Shown: one piece after another, positions 24,663 through 39,503 of the stretch
Numbering within the stretch: the stretch's first letter is position 1
Layout of the letters: each line of letters begins with the position of its first letter
NCBI RefSeq assembly: GCF_000220395.1
Contig: NW_004086346.1
Span: forward strand, 27,720 to 91,719
Length of the DNA: 64,000 nt
Source: Ichthyophthirius multifiliis
Taxonomy: Eukaryota; Ciliophora; Oligohymenophorea; Hymenostomatida
Reading direction: 5' to 3'
The notes under the pieces: model-generated
Database searches by the model: none
Told to the model about the DNA's origin: nothing
Seen by the model: the letters and a program-made list of their open reading frames with translations, nothing else
Made by a program: the position numbers and the translations under genes

Positions 24663-26016
24663 TCAAATTTTTAAAACCTTTTATCTACATAAAGGACATT
24701 CGTTTTTTTTTTAATCCACTGAATAATACATAATTTATGGAAATTATGGTGATAACCACATTATAAATACTAACATCATCATCATCCTCATAATTACTTA
24801 AACAAATTGAGCATTCAGTGTTAATTACTTAATCTTTTAAATTACTGAATTTTTTAAAAATAAGTTAGTCAATTTATTTATTAACTTAATATTCATAATA
24901 TCTATTTAGTATTTTTGATACAACAATTTTTATTGTTTTAAAAAATAAAACCAAGAAAATGATAATAGTAAAAATTATAATCACAAAAATAAGAACATAA
25001 TTATCGAAAAATAAATTAACATACAAAGCATATTTAGTAGAAGATTATTTCTAAACACTAAATTAGTTAAAAATTATAGATAAGTTTAAAACAGTCAAAA
25101 CCATTTTAAAAATGACTTAACATTTGCTCCAAATAATTAATGACTTTTTGTTTTTTTAAAGTATTTCTCTAATAGTTTGAATTTATTAAATTTGATTTTA
25201 ATTAAAAAATCTATTATTGCCTTACAAAACAAAGTAAATGAACATTGCTATATTTTATTTTAATTTTATTATTTCTTCTTTTATTTATTCGTTATTTACA
25301 CTATTTTATTATTATTAATTTAAATCTAAACTTAAAAATTATCTTAGTTTATTAAATTGCATATACTTCTTAATAAAAAGAGTTACTTCTAAATAATTGA
25401 AATATATAAAAATAGACAATTTCAGAATATATAGGCCTATTACTTTTTAATCAATTCTATTTAAGTTAAAATTATCAAATAAAGCATTCAAAGATATACA
25501 CAGAACTACGAAAGAAAGAGCTGCCTCAATAAGTAATCTCCATATACATTTACAAAGAAGACTTTAAATAGTATATGCTTAAGGGCTATTTAAATAATTT
25601 TAATCCACTACCGGATAATCAGCATGACTTTCTAATTAAAATTACTAGATTTATTACTACTAATAAGATTGTATTAAATTTTACAATAATTATAAATTTT
25701 ATTGTCTTTGTTCATTATATTATGTTTAACTTATGTTTTCTACTATTTATATTTATAAGCTACTTTATTAGTTTTAAGATTAACTTTGGACTGATTAATT
25801 AGTTTCTAAATTTTATTATTAACTATTTGGTTGCACTTATATATTGTTTTTTTCATTTTTGTAACTTTATATTTAATTTATATTAGTTGCTTAATCATCT
25901 TGGGGTTATAAATTTTATTATTAATATTTTTGAATGACATTTATACTTTATTTTAATAATTCTATGTCTATAACTGAATCTTAATTTGTTTATTGAGAAT
26001 TTTAGCTATTGTTCAT
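24663..26016 (-). CDS. Multi-pass membrane RING-H2 finger protein (probable E3 ubiquitin ligase)
   Basis: About 450 residues, apparently intronless, starting MNNSQNSQQTNQDSVIDIEL. Residues ~1-150 are Gln/Asn/Ser-rich. Then come hydrophobic segments: LLIEAALSFVVLCISLNALF, a second around VIGLYILKLSIFIYFNY, one near MFIYFVLQ/MVLTVLNLSIIF, and a strong helix YVLIFVIIIFTIIIFLVLFF. The C-terminus is a RING-H2: CSICLSNYEDDDD, then CGYHHNFHKLCIIQW, then NECPLCRQK. These three parts lie in three different frames. The breaks fall at a short T run (near 24765) and at a run of ten A on the minus strand (near 24710); adding one base at each joins them. I therefore take the gene as intact with two homopolymer undercalls. 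Membrane RING-H2 proteins usually ubiquitinate membrane or secretory cargo. Confidence 0.75.
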
Positions 26017-26391
26017 ATTTTATTTTTAACTTTTTTTAAAGAGAAATTAAATTTAATTAAAAAATAAATCATCATACGAATGTGTATGTTATTATTAGAT
26101 AAAATTATTTATATTTCCTTAAAAATTCTAATATAATTAATTTTTTATTTAGAAAATATAATATAAAAATTAATAAAATAATAAAAAATATAATAGATGC
26201 ATTTAAATAAAAAGTTATATATAATAAAATTATGAATAATGAATAATTAAATAATTAAATAACTAATCATAAAAAGTTTATTTTAAAACAAATATAAAAG
26301 AAATATTTAAAATTTTAATAAATTATTTAAAATATATAAAAATATCATTTTAATATAAATTTATATAGTTAATATTCTAATAAACTTTTCT
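26017..26391. other. A/T-rich spacer between two minus-strand genes
   Basis: Upstream of the RING gene start and downstream of the BTB/MATH-like gene stop. No other feature seen. Confidence 0.5.
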
Positions 26392-29041
26392 TCAAATATC
26401 AAGAAAGTCATTAAGCAAATTTTAGTTATATATGTATCTTTTAATATCTATTTCATTCAAAACTTATTTTTTTTTAATTTCTTTAATGTTTTTCTCATCA
26501 TTATCTTAATAATTAATTATTTTTTCTTATAAAATTTAGTTATTTTTTATATTATTATTCTTTGGAATTTAGTTAAATTATCCATTACTGTTTGTTTCTT
26601 AAGAGAATAAGTTTTATTTTAATTAAATAAAAATTCTACTATTCTCATTAAAATTATTAGGGTTAGCTATTTATTAAATTTTGAAATTGCTATTATTTAA
26701 ATTTCTTTTAGCTATTAATAATATATAAAGAAAATTAAAAAAAAAATACATTATATTGATTATTTACTACTATCATTATTAAACTAATTTAAAGGATATT
26801 AAACAACATCATATTATTGTTATTATTATTAAATTGTAATAGATTGTTTACTTAAATCTTCAAAATTTTGAGAAATCTTACTAGAATTATTTGATGATAA
26901 TTTTTTTAATTTATTCATAGGCATCTATTTTTCATTACTAAACTAATTTGAAAATGAATCTTTTTTTATAGATATATTTTCTTAAACAATACCTTTACAT
27001 TTAATGTCTTATGAATCATTTCTTTACATTATAAATTTAAATCTCTTTTTATATTTAAAAAAATAATAAAATTAAACTCAATTTATATTTACGTTTTCAT
27101 TAGTTTTAGAAGCATTAAAGCTATCAAGGTTTTAAGTAAGTTCATTATCTTTATAGATTTCAGGTATTATTTCAACAATATTTTCTATTTTCTTTTTAAT
27201 ATATATTTTTTTTTATTTAAATTTACATTCATTTATTATATCTTAATTTTATTTTGATATTTTTTTATTCATTTCTTTGTCAATAAATTATTTTAATTCT
27301 ATGGATGTTACTTACATTAAATTTTTTTATAATTAACTTAAAGCAGATACATTTACACATTTAAAATCTACTGCTTTCAAAACTTCTACTGGATTAGCAA
27401 TTTTATTATTTAAAACTATTTTTAAATTAATGAATTTATTTATTTATAAATATAAATAAACTCATATTTTAAATTAGGATAATTGAATTTTCCTAATGAA
27501 AGCTTTTACTTGGCTAAGCCTTTATTATCGAAACTAAATCTTCTTCAGTAACATTGCATATTTTAGGATTTTTTTACAATTCATTAAATGACTAAGCAAT
27601 GTAATTCAATAGTAAAGAATATATATAATCTGTGTTTAAATAAACAGTAAATTCTAATTTTTTACCGTCAAAATTTCTCAATTATTAAGCTTCAAATTCA
27701 TATAATAAAATTTAGGTTGATTTTTCAATAATAATATGTCTGATATTGAAATTTTAAGAATATTCTTTTTCATTTAAACTCAAAAGGAAATAGATAGATA
27801 TTATTTATTTATATTATTCATCTTTTTATTCTTAATAAAATTCATCGTTAATCTTTTTTGTTAATGGTTCTAATTTTAAATATATTTTTAGTTTTTTTTC
27901 ATTTAATTATTTATCTTCTTCCATTTTTGCTAATAATTTCCATTAATATTCATTAAATTTAAAAGGATTTGTTTCTTTGTTTATAATAGAATTTATGTTT
28001 GATAATTTCCAACTTATACTTGGGTGATTACTATCTATATTTAATAAAAAAAATTAAAATTATTTATTTATTAAAATAAAGAAATAATTTTAATTTACAA
28101 TTAATTCTTTTATTTATTATTTATTTGTATTAAATAAATAATAATTCGAAAATTTCAGAAATATTTTTAATATAAAGTATAATATCAATCATACTTTTAT
28201 AATCATATATTTATTTTTTCTTTTAATATTTAAGTGCTCTTTCAATAATCTCATCCATTATTTTATTATTTATTTTATTTAATTCAGTTGGATTATTTTT
28301 AAATATGCTAATTAAATTCTTTGCTGTAAAATTCATCCCTGTATTCAATAACATATACCATATATCACAACTATCTTCACATGCTTTTAATTTTTTGAAA
28401 GCTTCATTTAAAAATAATAAACAATTATTTATTCTTATTCTAGGAATTATTATATCAGTTATACATTTATACTAAAAATCATCAATTTAAAAATAATCAC
28501 CAATCCTTTTTTTGTTTAAAAAAAATTAAACTTTTTTATTTTATTGTTTCATACCATAATAATCTTTAAAGCGATTAATCTGACATTGTTATGCTTTTAT
28601 CAACATGACTATGTACATTTTTTTGCTTTGCATAATCATAAAAAACCCTAAACACATCATTTGTTACCCATTTAGGTAATGTTAGTGTTATATCCTTTTT
28701 TTATTTTAAATAAAAATGTACATAATTCTAATAAAAATACATTATCTATATTCTTAGCAATATTTTATAGTAAAATTTCTTTTAATAATCCTGAATCAGT
28801 TAAATATTTTAATTAAATTTATTCTTATTTTCCGTCAAATATAAAAGTTACATCTTTTTTAATTTTTTAAAAAATAAGTTAGTTGTTTTTGAATAATTTA
28901 AACAAATTTAAAGTTAATATAAAAATTGATTATAATATATATTTTTTTTTGTTAATAATTTTTTATTTTTTATAAACCTTTTTCAGTTTAAAATAACTTT
29001 TCTCCATCAATTAAATTTTATTCGTCTTTAACTAAATTCAT
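26392..29041 (-). CDS. BTB/POZ-like protein with MATH-like segment
   Basis: About 740 residues. N-terminus MNLVKDEQNLIDGEKLFQTE, then a BTB-like start: DVTFIFDGKQ (as VTFIFDG), DITLTLPKWVTNDVFRVFYD, VHSHVDKSITMSDQSLQRL, followed by a BACK-like helical part (FQIDDFQYKCITDIIIPRI, AFKKLKACEDSCDIWYMLL). A later exon reads ISWKLSNINS, FKFNEYQWKLLAKMEE and LKIYLKLEPL, the W...F...Y.W.L...L.IYL pattern of a MATH domain, ending with DGKKLEFTVYLN. The C-terminal third is Lys/Asn/Gln-rich and disordered, ending FLDI before TGA. BTB-MATH proteins usually present substrates to cullin-3 ubiquitin ligases. The BTB-like and MATH-like calls rest on pattern only and the order (BTB before MATH) is the reverse of SPOP. 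Four or more short introns. Confidence 0.6.
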
Positions 29042-29308
29042 TTATTTGATATATTATTATATATTTAAATTAACAAAAAAATAAAATAAAAATATTTTAT
29101 TTAATTAACTAACTTTAAAAGTTATTATAAAAATATATTTAAACAAGTTTATGAATATCTTTATAAAATAAATGACAATAAATATAAAATAAAATAATAT
29201 TTTATTAAAATAAATATAAAATAATTTATATTTATTAAAAGTAAAAATTATTATTATTTATATAATAAAAAATACAAAAAGATATATATATATAACTAAA
29301 ATAAATAA
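29042..29308. promoter_or_regulatory. Short divergent intergenic region
   Basis: Only about 270 bases separate the start codons of the BTB/MATH-like gene (-) and TIPRL (+), so it must hold both promoters. No specific element can be recognised in the A/T background. Confidence 0.4.
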
Positions 29309-30382
29309 ATGAACGATAAAAAACCAAAAGTTGTAAAAGAAGAATTTGAATTAAATGGATGGAGATTCGAATTTTCTAAATCGGGTATTATGCCTTCTTA
29401 ACAATTAGACAATTTAAAAGATGAATTAAAATTAAATAACATTCCAGATGTAGTATTTGGAGAAAATTGTGGTAGATTTATATATAATGATGCTGATTTT
29501 TGTTTAGAATTTTCGCCTAAGGATAGTCTTTGTTTAACTAATTTTTAGTCAAGAAAAAATGCCTATTTAGATTTAAGTTAAAATCAGAACATAAAGCATT
29601 ATAAATAATTAAATAATTGTACTGTTATTCCTTCTGAAGTAAAAGTAAAATATTCCTAATAATGGAAAAATAAAAAACCATAAGATCCTACAACAGAAGT
29701 AAGAGTAATTGAGCAAATTTCAGATGTTTTTTTCAGTACTCCTTATAAAGGTACAATTAAAAAAGTTTCCACTTTAATAGACCCTTAATAAAATGAAAAT
29801 TATTTTATAAATGCTTTTGAAAATTAACTTCATTTAGAAGAACTTTAATAACTAACATTGCCTTATGTAGAAAAAACGAACGATGAATTACCTTTACATA
29901 ATTTAACTGAATAAAATCCAATTAAATGGTCAACTATGATCCATTTATGGGAAGATGAATTAGGTATATAAAAAAAAATATTTTATTTGATTTTCTATAT
30001 ATTAAAAAGGTGATTCTGGATACACTATGAGTGAGGTTAGATTTAGAGTTATGGGTGATTGCTGGTTTACTTTATTAAGGCATTACCTAAGAGTAGATGA
30101 TGTTTTAATTAGAATATATGATACAAGATATTATCATGATTTTAGTTAAAATTATATTTTAAGAGAATTTTAAGTTAGAGAAGACTCATACTAAAATATT
30201 AAAGCTAGAGGATTTCAATTTACACCTAAATGGAATATAGATCCAGGTATATAAAAAACATTTAAATATATTTTTTATTAATTTATATATTGATTATAAT
30301 TAAAAAATAAGCTTAATCTCATTTAATATATTAATATGTTAAAACTGTATTAGTGGATAGGGAAAAAATATACTTTAAATGA
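29309..30382 (+). CDS. TIPRL: TIP41-like protein (TIPRL), PP2A-pathway regulator
   Basis: About 310 residues in three exons. TIP41/TIPRL binds PP2A-type phosphatase catalytic subunits and tunes TOR-linked signalling. Signatures in order: LNGWRFEFSKSGIMPSQQ, IPDVVFGENCGRFIY near the N-terminus, IKWSTMIHLWEDELG, then SGYTMSEVRFRVMGDCWFTL, LRVDDVLIRIYDTRYYHDF and ILREFQVREDSY, which are the most conserved block of the family. The end reads HLIYQYVKTVLVDREKIYFK before TGA. Introns near 29966-30009 and 30247-30313 both use GTATATAA at the donor. The N-terminal ATG follows a stop-free A/T leader. Assignment is strong. Confidence 0.92.
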
Positions 30383-30662
30383 ATCAAAAAATTAAATTAT
30401 ATAGAAATATTTATTTTTATAATTTAATTGTATTTCTAAAAAGTTTTATTTCTAGACTCTTTTTTTTTACACATTAAACTTTTTTTAATTAATTGATATT
30501 AAATTTTTTATCATATATATTTAAAAATTTTTTTCTTATATAATATACTTTTTTTTTTTCCAATTTGTATATTTTTTTATATAATTTTAAATTAATTAAA
30601 CAATTTTTAAAAAATACTAAGAATAAAATAATTTAGTAAATAATAAAAAATATTAATTAAAT
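30383..30662. other. A/T-rich spacer between convergent genes
   Basis: 3' ends of TIPRL (+) and the HSPA12-like gene (-) face each other. No feature seen. Confidence 0.5.
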
Positions 30663-32749
30663 TCAATTTCCACATTCAAACTTAAATTCACAATTTTTAA
30701 TTTCTGTTCCATCTTTATTAGTAGCAGTTGCATATATATGTGTTTATCCAAACAAAAGTGTTACTTTAACAGTTTTATCTTCTACAGATTAAAACGGTTT
30801 ACCTAAATCAACACACAACTCTCCTAATTATTTAACACCTTCCTCATCAACAAAATTAACATCTCTTTTTTCAGTGACATAAAATATTATTCTCATAACA
30901 ATTTATCGACTTCTTACTGGACAATAAATCTTTGTATGCACTTCTTAACTACCTACACTATCTCCTTTACGAACGAAAGCATCAAACACATCTTCACAAA
31001 ATTCTTCGCCTTCAATAATAACCTTTATAAATAATTTAAAAAAATATAATTTAAAAAATAAAAAATTATACTTTTTTATCTTCAGGGTGTTTTTCAGAAT
31101 CAAAAGTAGTCAAAGTATTAATTCCATAAGTTTTTTTTGCAATTCTTGAAGAAATTGATCTTGGATTTAAACCATATAAACAAGCACCTCTAATAACGCT
31201 TATTTAAGGCCTTCTTGGAACTAAAACTTATACCTAAGCAGATTCAAACTTTTATTTTATTATTTATTTTAAAAAAGGACTTTCTGAAAATCCTCCAACC
31301 ATAAATATAAAATTAACATGTTCACCCTTTGCTTCTGTTTATTTTATTAATTATTCAACCTTTTTTTATTTATAATAATAATATTAATTATTATAAATAT
31401 TTATATAAAAGTTATATATATATATTTATATATATATATTTATATATATATATATACTTTATTTTAATATTTTCAAATAAAGTTTAGAAAAAAGAAGCCA
31501 TTAAGCAAGAAGGTAATTCAATATTAGAAACCCCTTTTAGTTTTACATTAAATTCAGGAGGATGTTTTTCATTATGAATTTTTACAAGTTTATTTAATTA
31601 ACCAGATGATAAATCACTTCCTAAATAGCTTAATTTAATCATACTTCTTTCATTATTATTTCCTTTAAATTTTCTTTATTTTTATAATAATGATTAATTT
31701 ATATAAAAAAATAATAAATAAAACAAAACCTTTTTAATATTTCAAAATCTTTTAATATATCTAACCTTGCCAAAGCATTTTTTTAATAAACTCTATATAA
31801 TTCTGATCCTAAAAAATCTTTTAAAAATTCTTCAAAATAAAGTTCTACATATTTAGAACCCCATTCACATCCTCCACTAGAAGGAATAATTTCTTAACAT
31901 AAAAATTTTTCATGAACTTCACATAATAATTTGTGTACAGTTATATCTATAGTCCCACCTCCGCAATCTAACACCATAATAACAGAATTCTTTTTCATTT
32001 ATTCTTTTAATTATTATTCTGCATCTTCTCTACATTATATACTTGCTCCTTCAGGCTTTTTTCATCAAAAAAATACTAATATATGATATTTGTATTCTTT
32101 TAATACTTCAAGACATAATAAAAGGTTTGAAGAATGCAAAGATTCTATTATCTAAGCTTCAACAGCAGCTTTTCGCATAAAAAATTTATGTTCCTCACTC
32201 CATAATGCAGGCACTGTAATGATCCATCTTATTTTAGAACTCACGATTTTACCTACTTAATCTTTTAGTTTAGCTAATGCTTATTCTGCTATAAATCTTA
32301 ATGTTTCCGAAATAAGAATGACTAGAGGCATTTCTCTACCATCAATACTTTTAGCATATGTATTTAAATGTAGTAAATTTATTTTGTACTTTTTTATTTT
32401 TTTTATTTTTTATTTTTTTTATTATTTTTTACATTTTAAAAAAATAATGCAGTATCTCCATCTTCTAAAATTTCAGCGTATTTCTAAATTGCAGATGAAC
32501 CGAAATCTATAAATTTCATATTGTTATCAAAAAGAATTGCTGATGGAGTTTTCTAATCATCACTATCATCACAAGGATTAAATACTTCTATTCTTGATTT
32601 TCCATCTTAATCTAAAAATTTTGGAGCTATTCCATATCTTTTTTTATTTTTTTATTCTGAACAAAAATTATTAAATACCCTGATGCACCTGTTCCAAAAT
32701 CAATCGCTATTATATGAGTAAACTAATCGTCTTCTTTTAATAATGCCAT
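30663..32749 (-). CDS. HSPA12-like member of the Hsp70 superfamily
   Basis: About 590 residues. Begins MALLKEDDQFTHIIAIDFGT, the Hsp70/actin-type phosphate-1 loop (AIDFGTGASG). Next, IEVFNPCDDSDDQKTPSAIL and DNNMKFIDFGSSAIQKY match the start of the HSPA12 ATPase. Further on are KIRWIITVPALWSEEHK with FMRKAAVEA (the connect region) and VIMVLDCGGGTIDITVH (phosphate-2). A later block reads PSSGGCEWGSKYVELYFEEF. The C-terminus, KTYGINTLTTFDSEKH to KNCEFKFECGN, replaces the usual Hsp70 substrate domain, as in HSPA12. Six or so introns; the one near 31370-31470 contains a TA-rich microsatellite. HSPA12 proteins are atypical, non-canonical Hsp70s of uncertain substrate. The plus-strand ORF at 32318-32512 is a shadow. 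Confidence 0.85.
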
Positions 32750-33685
32750 ATTTTTATAATTTTTTTTTTTTTCTCAAATATGTTTTAGTTTTTTCAAATA
32801 TTTAAACAAATATATATTTTTAAAAAAAAAATTATATGATTTTTTCGGTATTAATATTGTTTAAATATAAAGTAAATTTTAAACCGAACAAAATATTATT
32901 ATTATTTTATTTAAATTATATAATTATTTTATACTATTTAATAAACAATGGACATCATTTTTATTCGCGTTATTTTAGGAAATAAATAATATTTTAAAAA
33001 ATATAAAGTTCAAACATTTTTAATTTATTTATCTATAACCATAGTTTATTTATATTTGCGCAAAATTAAAAATTTTATTATATATTTTATAATGAAAAGA
33101 TTTTAGTGTAAAATTAGATATACTTTATTTTAAAAATCCTATGATTTTTTTTAATTTTTTATTCAGATATTTAATAATAATTATTTAGTCGGATTTTTTA
33201 TAATTTATTAAATTATATAAAAATGCAATTTAATATTATATAAAGACATGTTAGATTCTTATTAATACTGTTTTAAAAAAGAATATTTTAAATAAACATT
33301 AATTAATATGATTTTTCTAGAAATCATATAAGAAATTAAAACTAAATAAATAAAAATAAGAAATTTTTATATATTCTTAATCAATTTTATTTATAATTTT
33401 TATAATATTTATATATCTATTATTTTTATCACTTATTTAATGTTGAGAAATTTTAAATTATATTAAATACTCGCCAAATAATTATTGATAAAGAACTAAC
33501 ATAATTTTTCAAACTATTCTTGTTTATTAAATTAAAAACATATTTTAAATTAAAATTAAACACCTGAAGGTTTGCATTTTATTAATAAAAAAAAACAAAG
33601 AGTATATACTCAAATTAAAATATAAATATTTTTTAGGTTTTGAAAAATTTGAAAGAAAAAAGAAATCTAAAAATTAATAATAAAA
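32750..33685. other. Divergent intergenic region, about 0.94 kb
   Basis: Between the starts of the HSPA12-like gene (-) and the AFG3-type protease (+). A/T-rich, no supported gene. If the protease has an extra 5' exon it would lie at the right end of this stretch. Confidence 0.45.
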
Positions 33686-36293
<2,608 letters not shown>

Positions 36294-36857
36294 CATTTAA
36301 TAATATGAAAAATAAAATAAAAAAAATATAATTAAGAATATTTTTATTTTGTTTTTTTTTTATATTTTTTAAATTTATTATAATTTTTTAATATATTTAT
36401 AAAAAAATATATATAAGCTAAATATTTAATTATTATAAATATTTTTTAACATAAGTTAATATTTTTAACAAAAAAATATTAGGAATTATGTAAATTATCT
36501 GTTAAAATTTTAATTAATATATTTATAAATTTTAGTTACAATAAATACTATATATTTATATATATATTTAATTTTTACTCAATGTGTCTATTTATTTTAT
36601 TTATCAACTGAATAAAAAAAGAAATCGAATTAAATTATAAATAATTTTATATTTTAAAAATTAATTTAATTTAATTAAATAATATTAATTAAATAAAAGA
36701 ACAGAAAGTAAAAAAATTCAAAAAGCGCATCTCTTTAATAATATAATATAATATAATATAATATAATATAATATATAATATAATATAATATATATAATAA
36801 TAAAAAAAAATATTACAAAAAAAAATAAATAAGATAGAGAAAAAAGAAAAATAAAAT
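36294..36857. other. Intergenic region upstream of UBC12
   Basis: About 560 bases, A/T-rich, containing the ATAAT repeat described separately. It should include the UBC12 promoter. Confidence 0.5.
36737..36801. repeat. (ATAAT)n tandem repeat
   Basis: About eleven ATAAT/TATAA units with two imperfect steps (ATATAAT). It ends about 55 bases before the UBC12 start codon. The same unit recurs inside an intron of the ADGB-like gene at 59149-59210. Confidence 0.9.
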
Positions 36858-37403
36858 ATGTTAAAATTACTTAAAAAAAAGCCCGAAGGTTAAGAAAATG
36901 ATGGATAAGAAAAGAAACAAAAAGTAACACCAGGATTATTACGTTTACAAACAGATTTGAGCGACTTAGGTACCGATTTACCTAAAAATGCAACTTTAGA
37001 ATGGCCTGATAAAGAAGTTTTAACTTTCATGAAATTAACAGTATGGCCAGATGTTACTAGTTATTGGGGAGGTGCTAAATATGCATTCACTATTGAAATT
37101 AGTCCTGATTATCCTCATGCAGCACCAAAAGTGCATTGTGAAACTAAAATTTATCACCCAAATATTGATTATTAAGGAAATGTTTGTTTAAATATTTTAA
37201 GAGCAGATTGGAAACCTGTTTTAAATTTATATAATATTATATCTGGAGTCCTTTTTTTATTCATTGAACCTAACCCTAATGATCCTTTGAATAAAGAAGC
37301 AGCATAATAAATGATTGATAATATAAAATAATTTGAATTAGATGTAAAAAGATCATTAAAAGGAGGATAAGTTAATGGATAATATTTCCCTAAGTTAATC
37401 TGA
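36858..37403 (+). CDS. UBE2M: NEDD8-conjugating enzyme UBC12 (UBE2M)
   Basis: A complete single-exon gene of 181 residues, close to the human length. UBC12 takes NEDD8 from the NAE1-UBA3 E1 and passes it to cullins. The start [11 protein letters not shown] resembles the MIKL E1-docking peptide unique to UBC12. The UBC fold follows: [43 protein letters not shown], the catalytic [16 protein letters not shown] with Cys110, then [15 protein letters not shown] and the terminal KRSLKGGQ...YFPKLI. HPN and the active-site cysteine are intact. TAA-coded glutamines split the gene when it is read with the standard code. It probably works with the cullin-type ligases suggested by the BTB/MATH-like gene. 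Confidence 0.95.
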
Positions 37404-37999
37404 AAAAAAAATATATATGCTTAAAATATATATTAATTCATATTTTTTTTGTAATATTTTTTTTTAATTTAATTCTTTATTTCAATAATATAATTTTTTT
37501 TGTATATAAATTAAAATATTATTTTTTTATTAAATTTCTAATAAATACATATATATTTTATTTTAAAAAATGAACTAAATAATAAAATTATTTAACCTAT
37601 AAGCTATTATAAAATAAAATTAATTTTCTAGAAAAACATTAAAATGTTAATATAGTTATTCCAAAAGAAAATTTAATAATCTATTAATAAAATATTTATT
37701 TATAAATATAAAATAAAATAAAAATCACTATATATAAAATATTAGTATTGAATTATAAACAAATTTATTTCTTTTATAAAATTAATAATAGAAAAACATT
37801 TCTATTGTAAATTTTAAAAAAATTTATACTTTGATATTCAAAATAATTAAATCAAGCTTTTTTGAAGTTAAACAAAAAATTATATATATATATAATAATT
37901 TTTTAGATACTATTTTTTATTTGATTATTTATTAAATTTAAAATACATAAAATTTTAATATTATTTTATAATTTAAAAAAGAAATTATATAAAAAAAAA
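37404..37999. other. A/T-rich spacer
   Basis: About 600 bases between two plus-strand genes. No supported feature. Confidence 0.5.
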
Positions 38000-38878
38000 A
38001 TGTCATTAAAAGAAGATTATAACGATAATTCAGAATATGTTAGTATTTTTAGTGATAATGATAAAGAAAATAATTTAGATAAAAACGAAGAGGAAAATAT
38101 AGATAACATAGACCTTGATATTGATGATAATTAAATAGATTAAATAATAAACTAAGGCGAATCAATTAAATAAATAGAATTAAATTAAGAAAAAAAAATA
38201 ATAAAGATCAAATAAATCTTAGAAATAATAATAAAATACAAAATAAGCAGAAGAATAAAAATTATATAAATAAAAATTAGTATAAGAAGTAAAAATATTT
38301 AAAATTTTATGCATAAATGTCATACAAAAGATACAATTGATTTTTAAAATGGTAAACCTGCATTGAGAAAAATTTAAAATATTGACGATGTAATAATGAA
38401 ATTAAGCAGAGTAAAATAATAAATTTAATTTTTTTTTAAAAAAAAAAAAAAAATTGTTTTAAATTTTTTAAAAAAAATATATATATATTTTGGAATTATA
38501 AAAATATATAATTTAATATATTTATATTTTTTTTTAAAAAAAATTAGTCTCATATTTAAAAATAATTTCTTGCTTAAAAGGGACTTGATAATATTGCTGA
38601 TTGGATTTATAAACTTCCTAATGGATCTGAACCACCTATTTCTTTGAAAAAAAAACTTTTATAATTTGTATATGGCTTACCTGTTAAAAAATAGAATTTA
38701 AGTGGAATTAAATTAGGAAAAATTATTTATAAAATATCAATGAAAAGTATATTTATAAATATTTATATTTTAAAATTTTTAATTATATATAGGTGATGTA
38801 AAAGAACTTAAATCGATTGCAAGTAAAATAGTTGAAAAATGGAGTTAACTTTTAAATTAAAAAGAAGAGGTTGATTGA
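38000..38878 (+). CDS. IWS1: IWS1/SPN1 transcription elongation factor
   Basis: About 220 residues after splicing. IWS1/Spn1 binds Spt6 and RNA polymerase II and acts in elongation and chromatin. The N-terminus (MSLKEDYNDNSEYVSIFSDN) is acidic and disordered, as in the family. The conserved TFIIS N-terminal (LW) domain reads NGKPALRKIQNIDDVIMKLS, then in the next exon GLDNIADWIYKLPNGSEPPI, LKKKLLQFVYGLPVKKQNL, SGIKLGKIIYKIS, and last SIASKIVEKWSQLL. The classic KPALxK opening and the KWSxxL end both match. Introns near 38415-38580 and 38745-38793. The middle, after the acidic region, is Gln/Lys/Ile-rich and its frame join is not fully resolved. Confidence 0.85.
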
Positions 38879-39503
38879 GTCTTTTTTTTCTTTTCTTTCT
38901 TAAAATATAATAATTTTAGATTTTAACCAAAAAATAAATAATAATTATTAGATATTTAAAATTCTACAACTAACATATATTTTATATAATTCATTTATTT
39001 TAAGATATTTTATATATAGAATTATAATTATATAGCCAATTAATTTAAATTTTAATTTTAAAATAAAATTTAAATAATATCTTTAATTCTTATTATTTAA
39101 AAAAATTTACAATTTTTTTGTTTTTTTTAAATTAATAATTATATATTTAACTTATTATTCTTTTTATTATTGAATTTGTATTTTCATTATTTTTTTTATT
39201 TTTTTATTAATTAAATAAATTTAGTTTTAATATTCAATATAAAAATTATTAAATATTAATCAAAATAAATAAAAGATCAAAATAATTTCAATGTTAAATA
39301 GAGATTTTATTTATAATTTTATTTAATTAATGATTAAATAAATGATATAAGAATAATTTTTCTTATAAAATCATTAAGAAAAATTTAACTTAAAATCGAC
39401 TTTTTTTTCAAAATTTAATTGGAAAAAATATTATTTAAATTTAATTCTTTTATTTTTATTTAAATTTAATTATTTTATATTTTATTAATTTATAAATAAA
39501 ATA
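38879..39503. other. A/T-rich spacer
   Basis: About 625 bases between plus-strand genes. No feature recognised. Confidence 0.5.
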
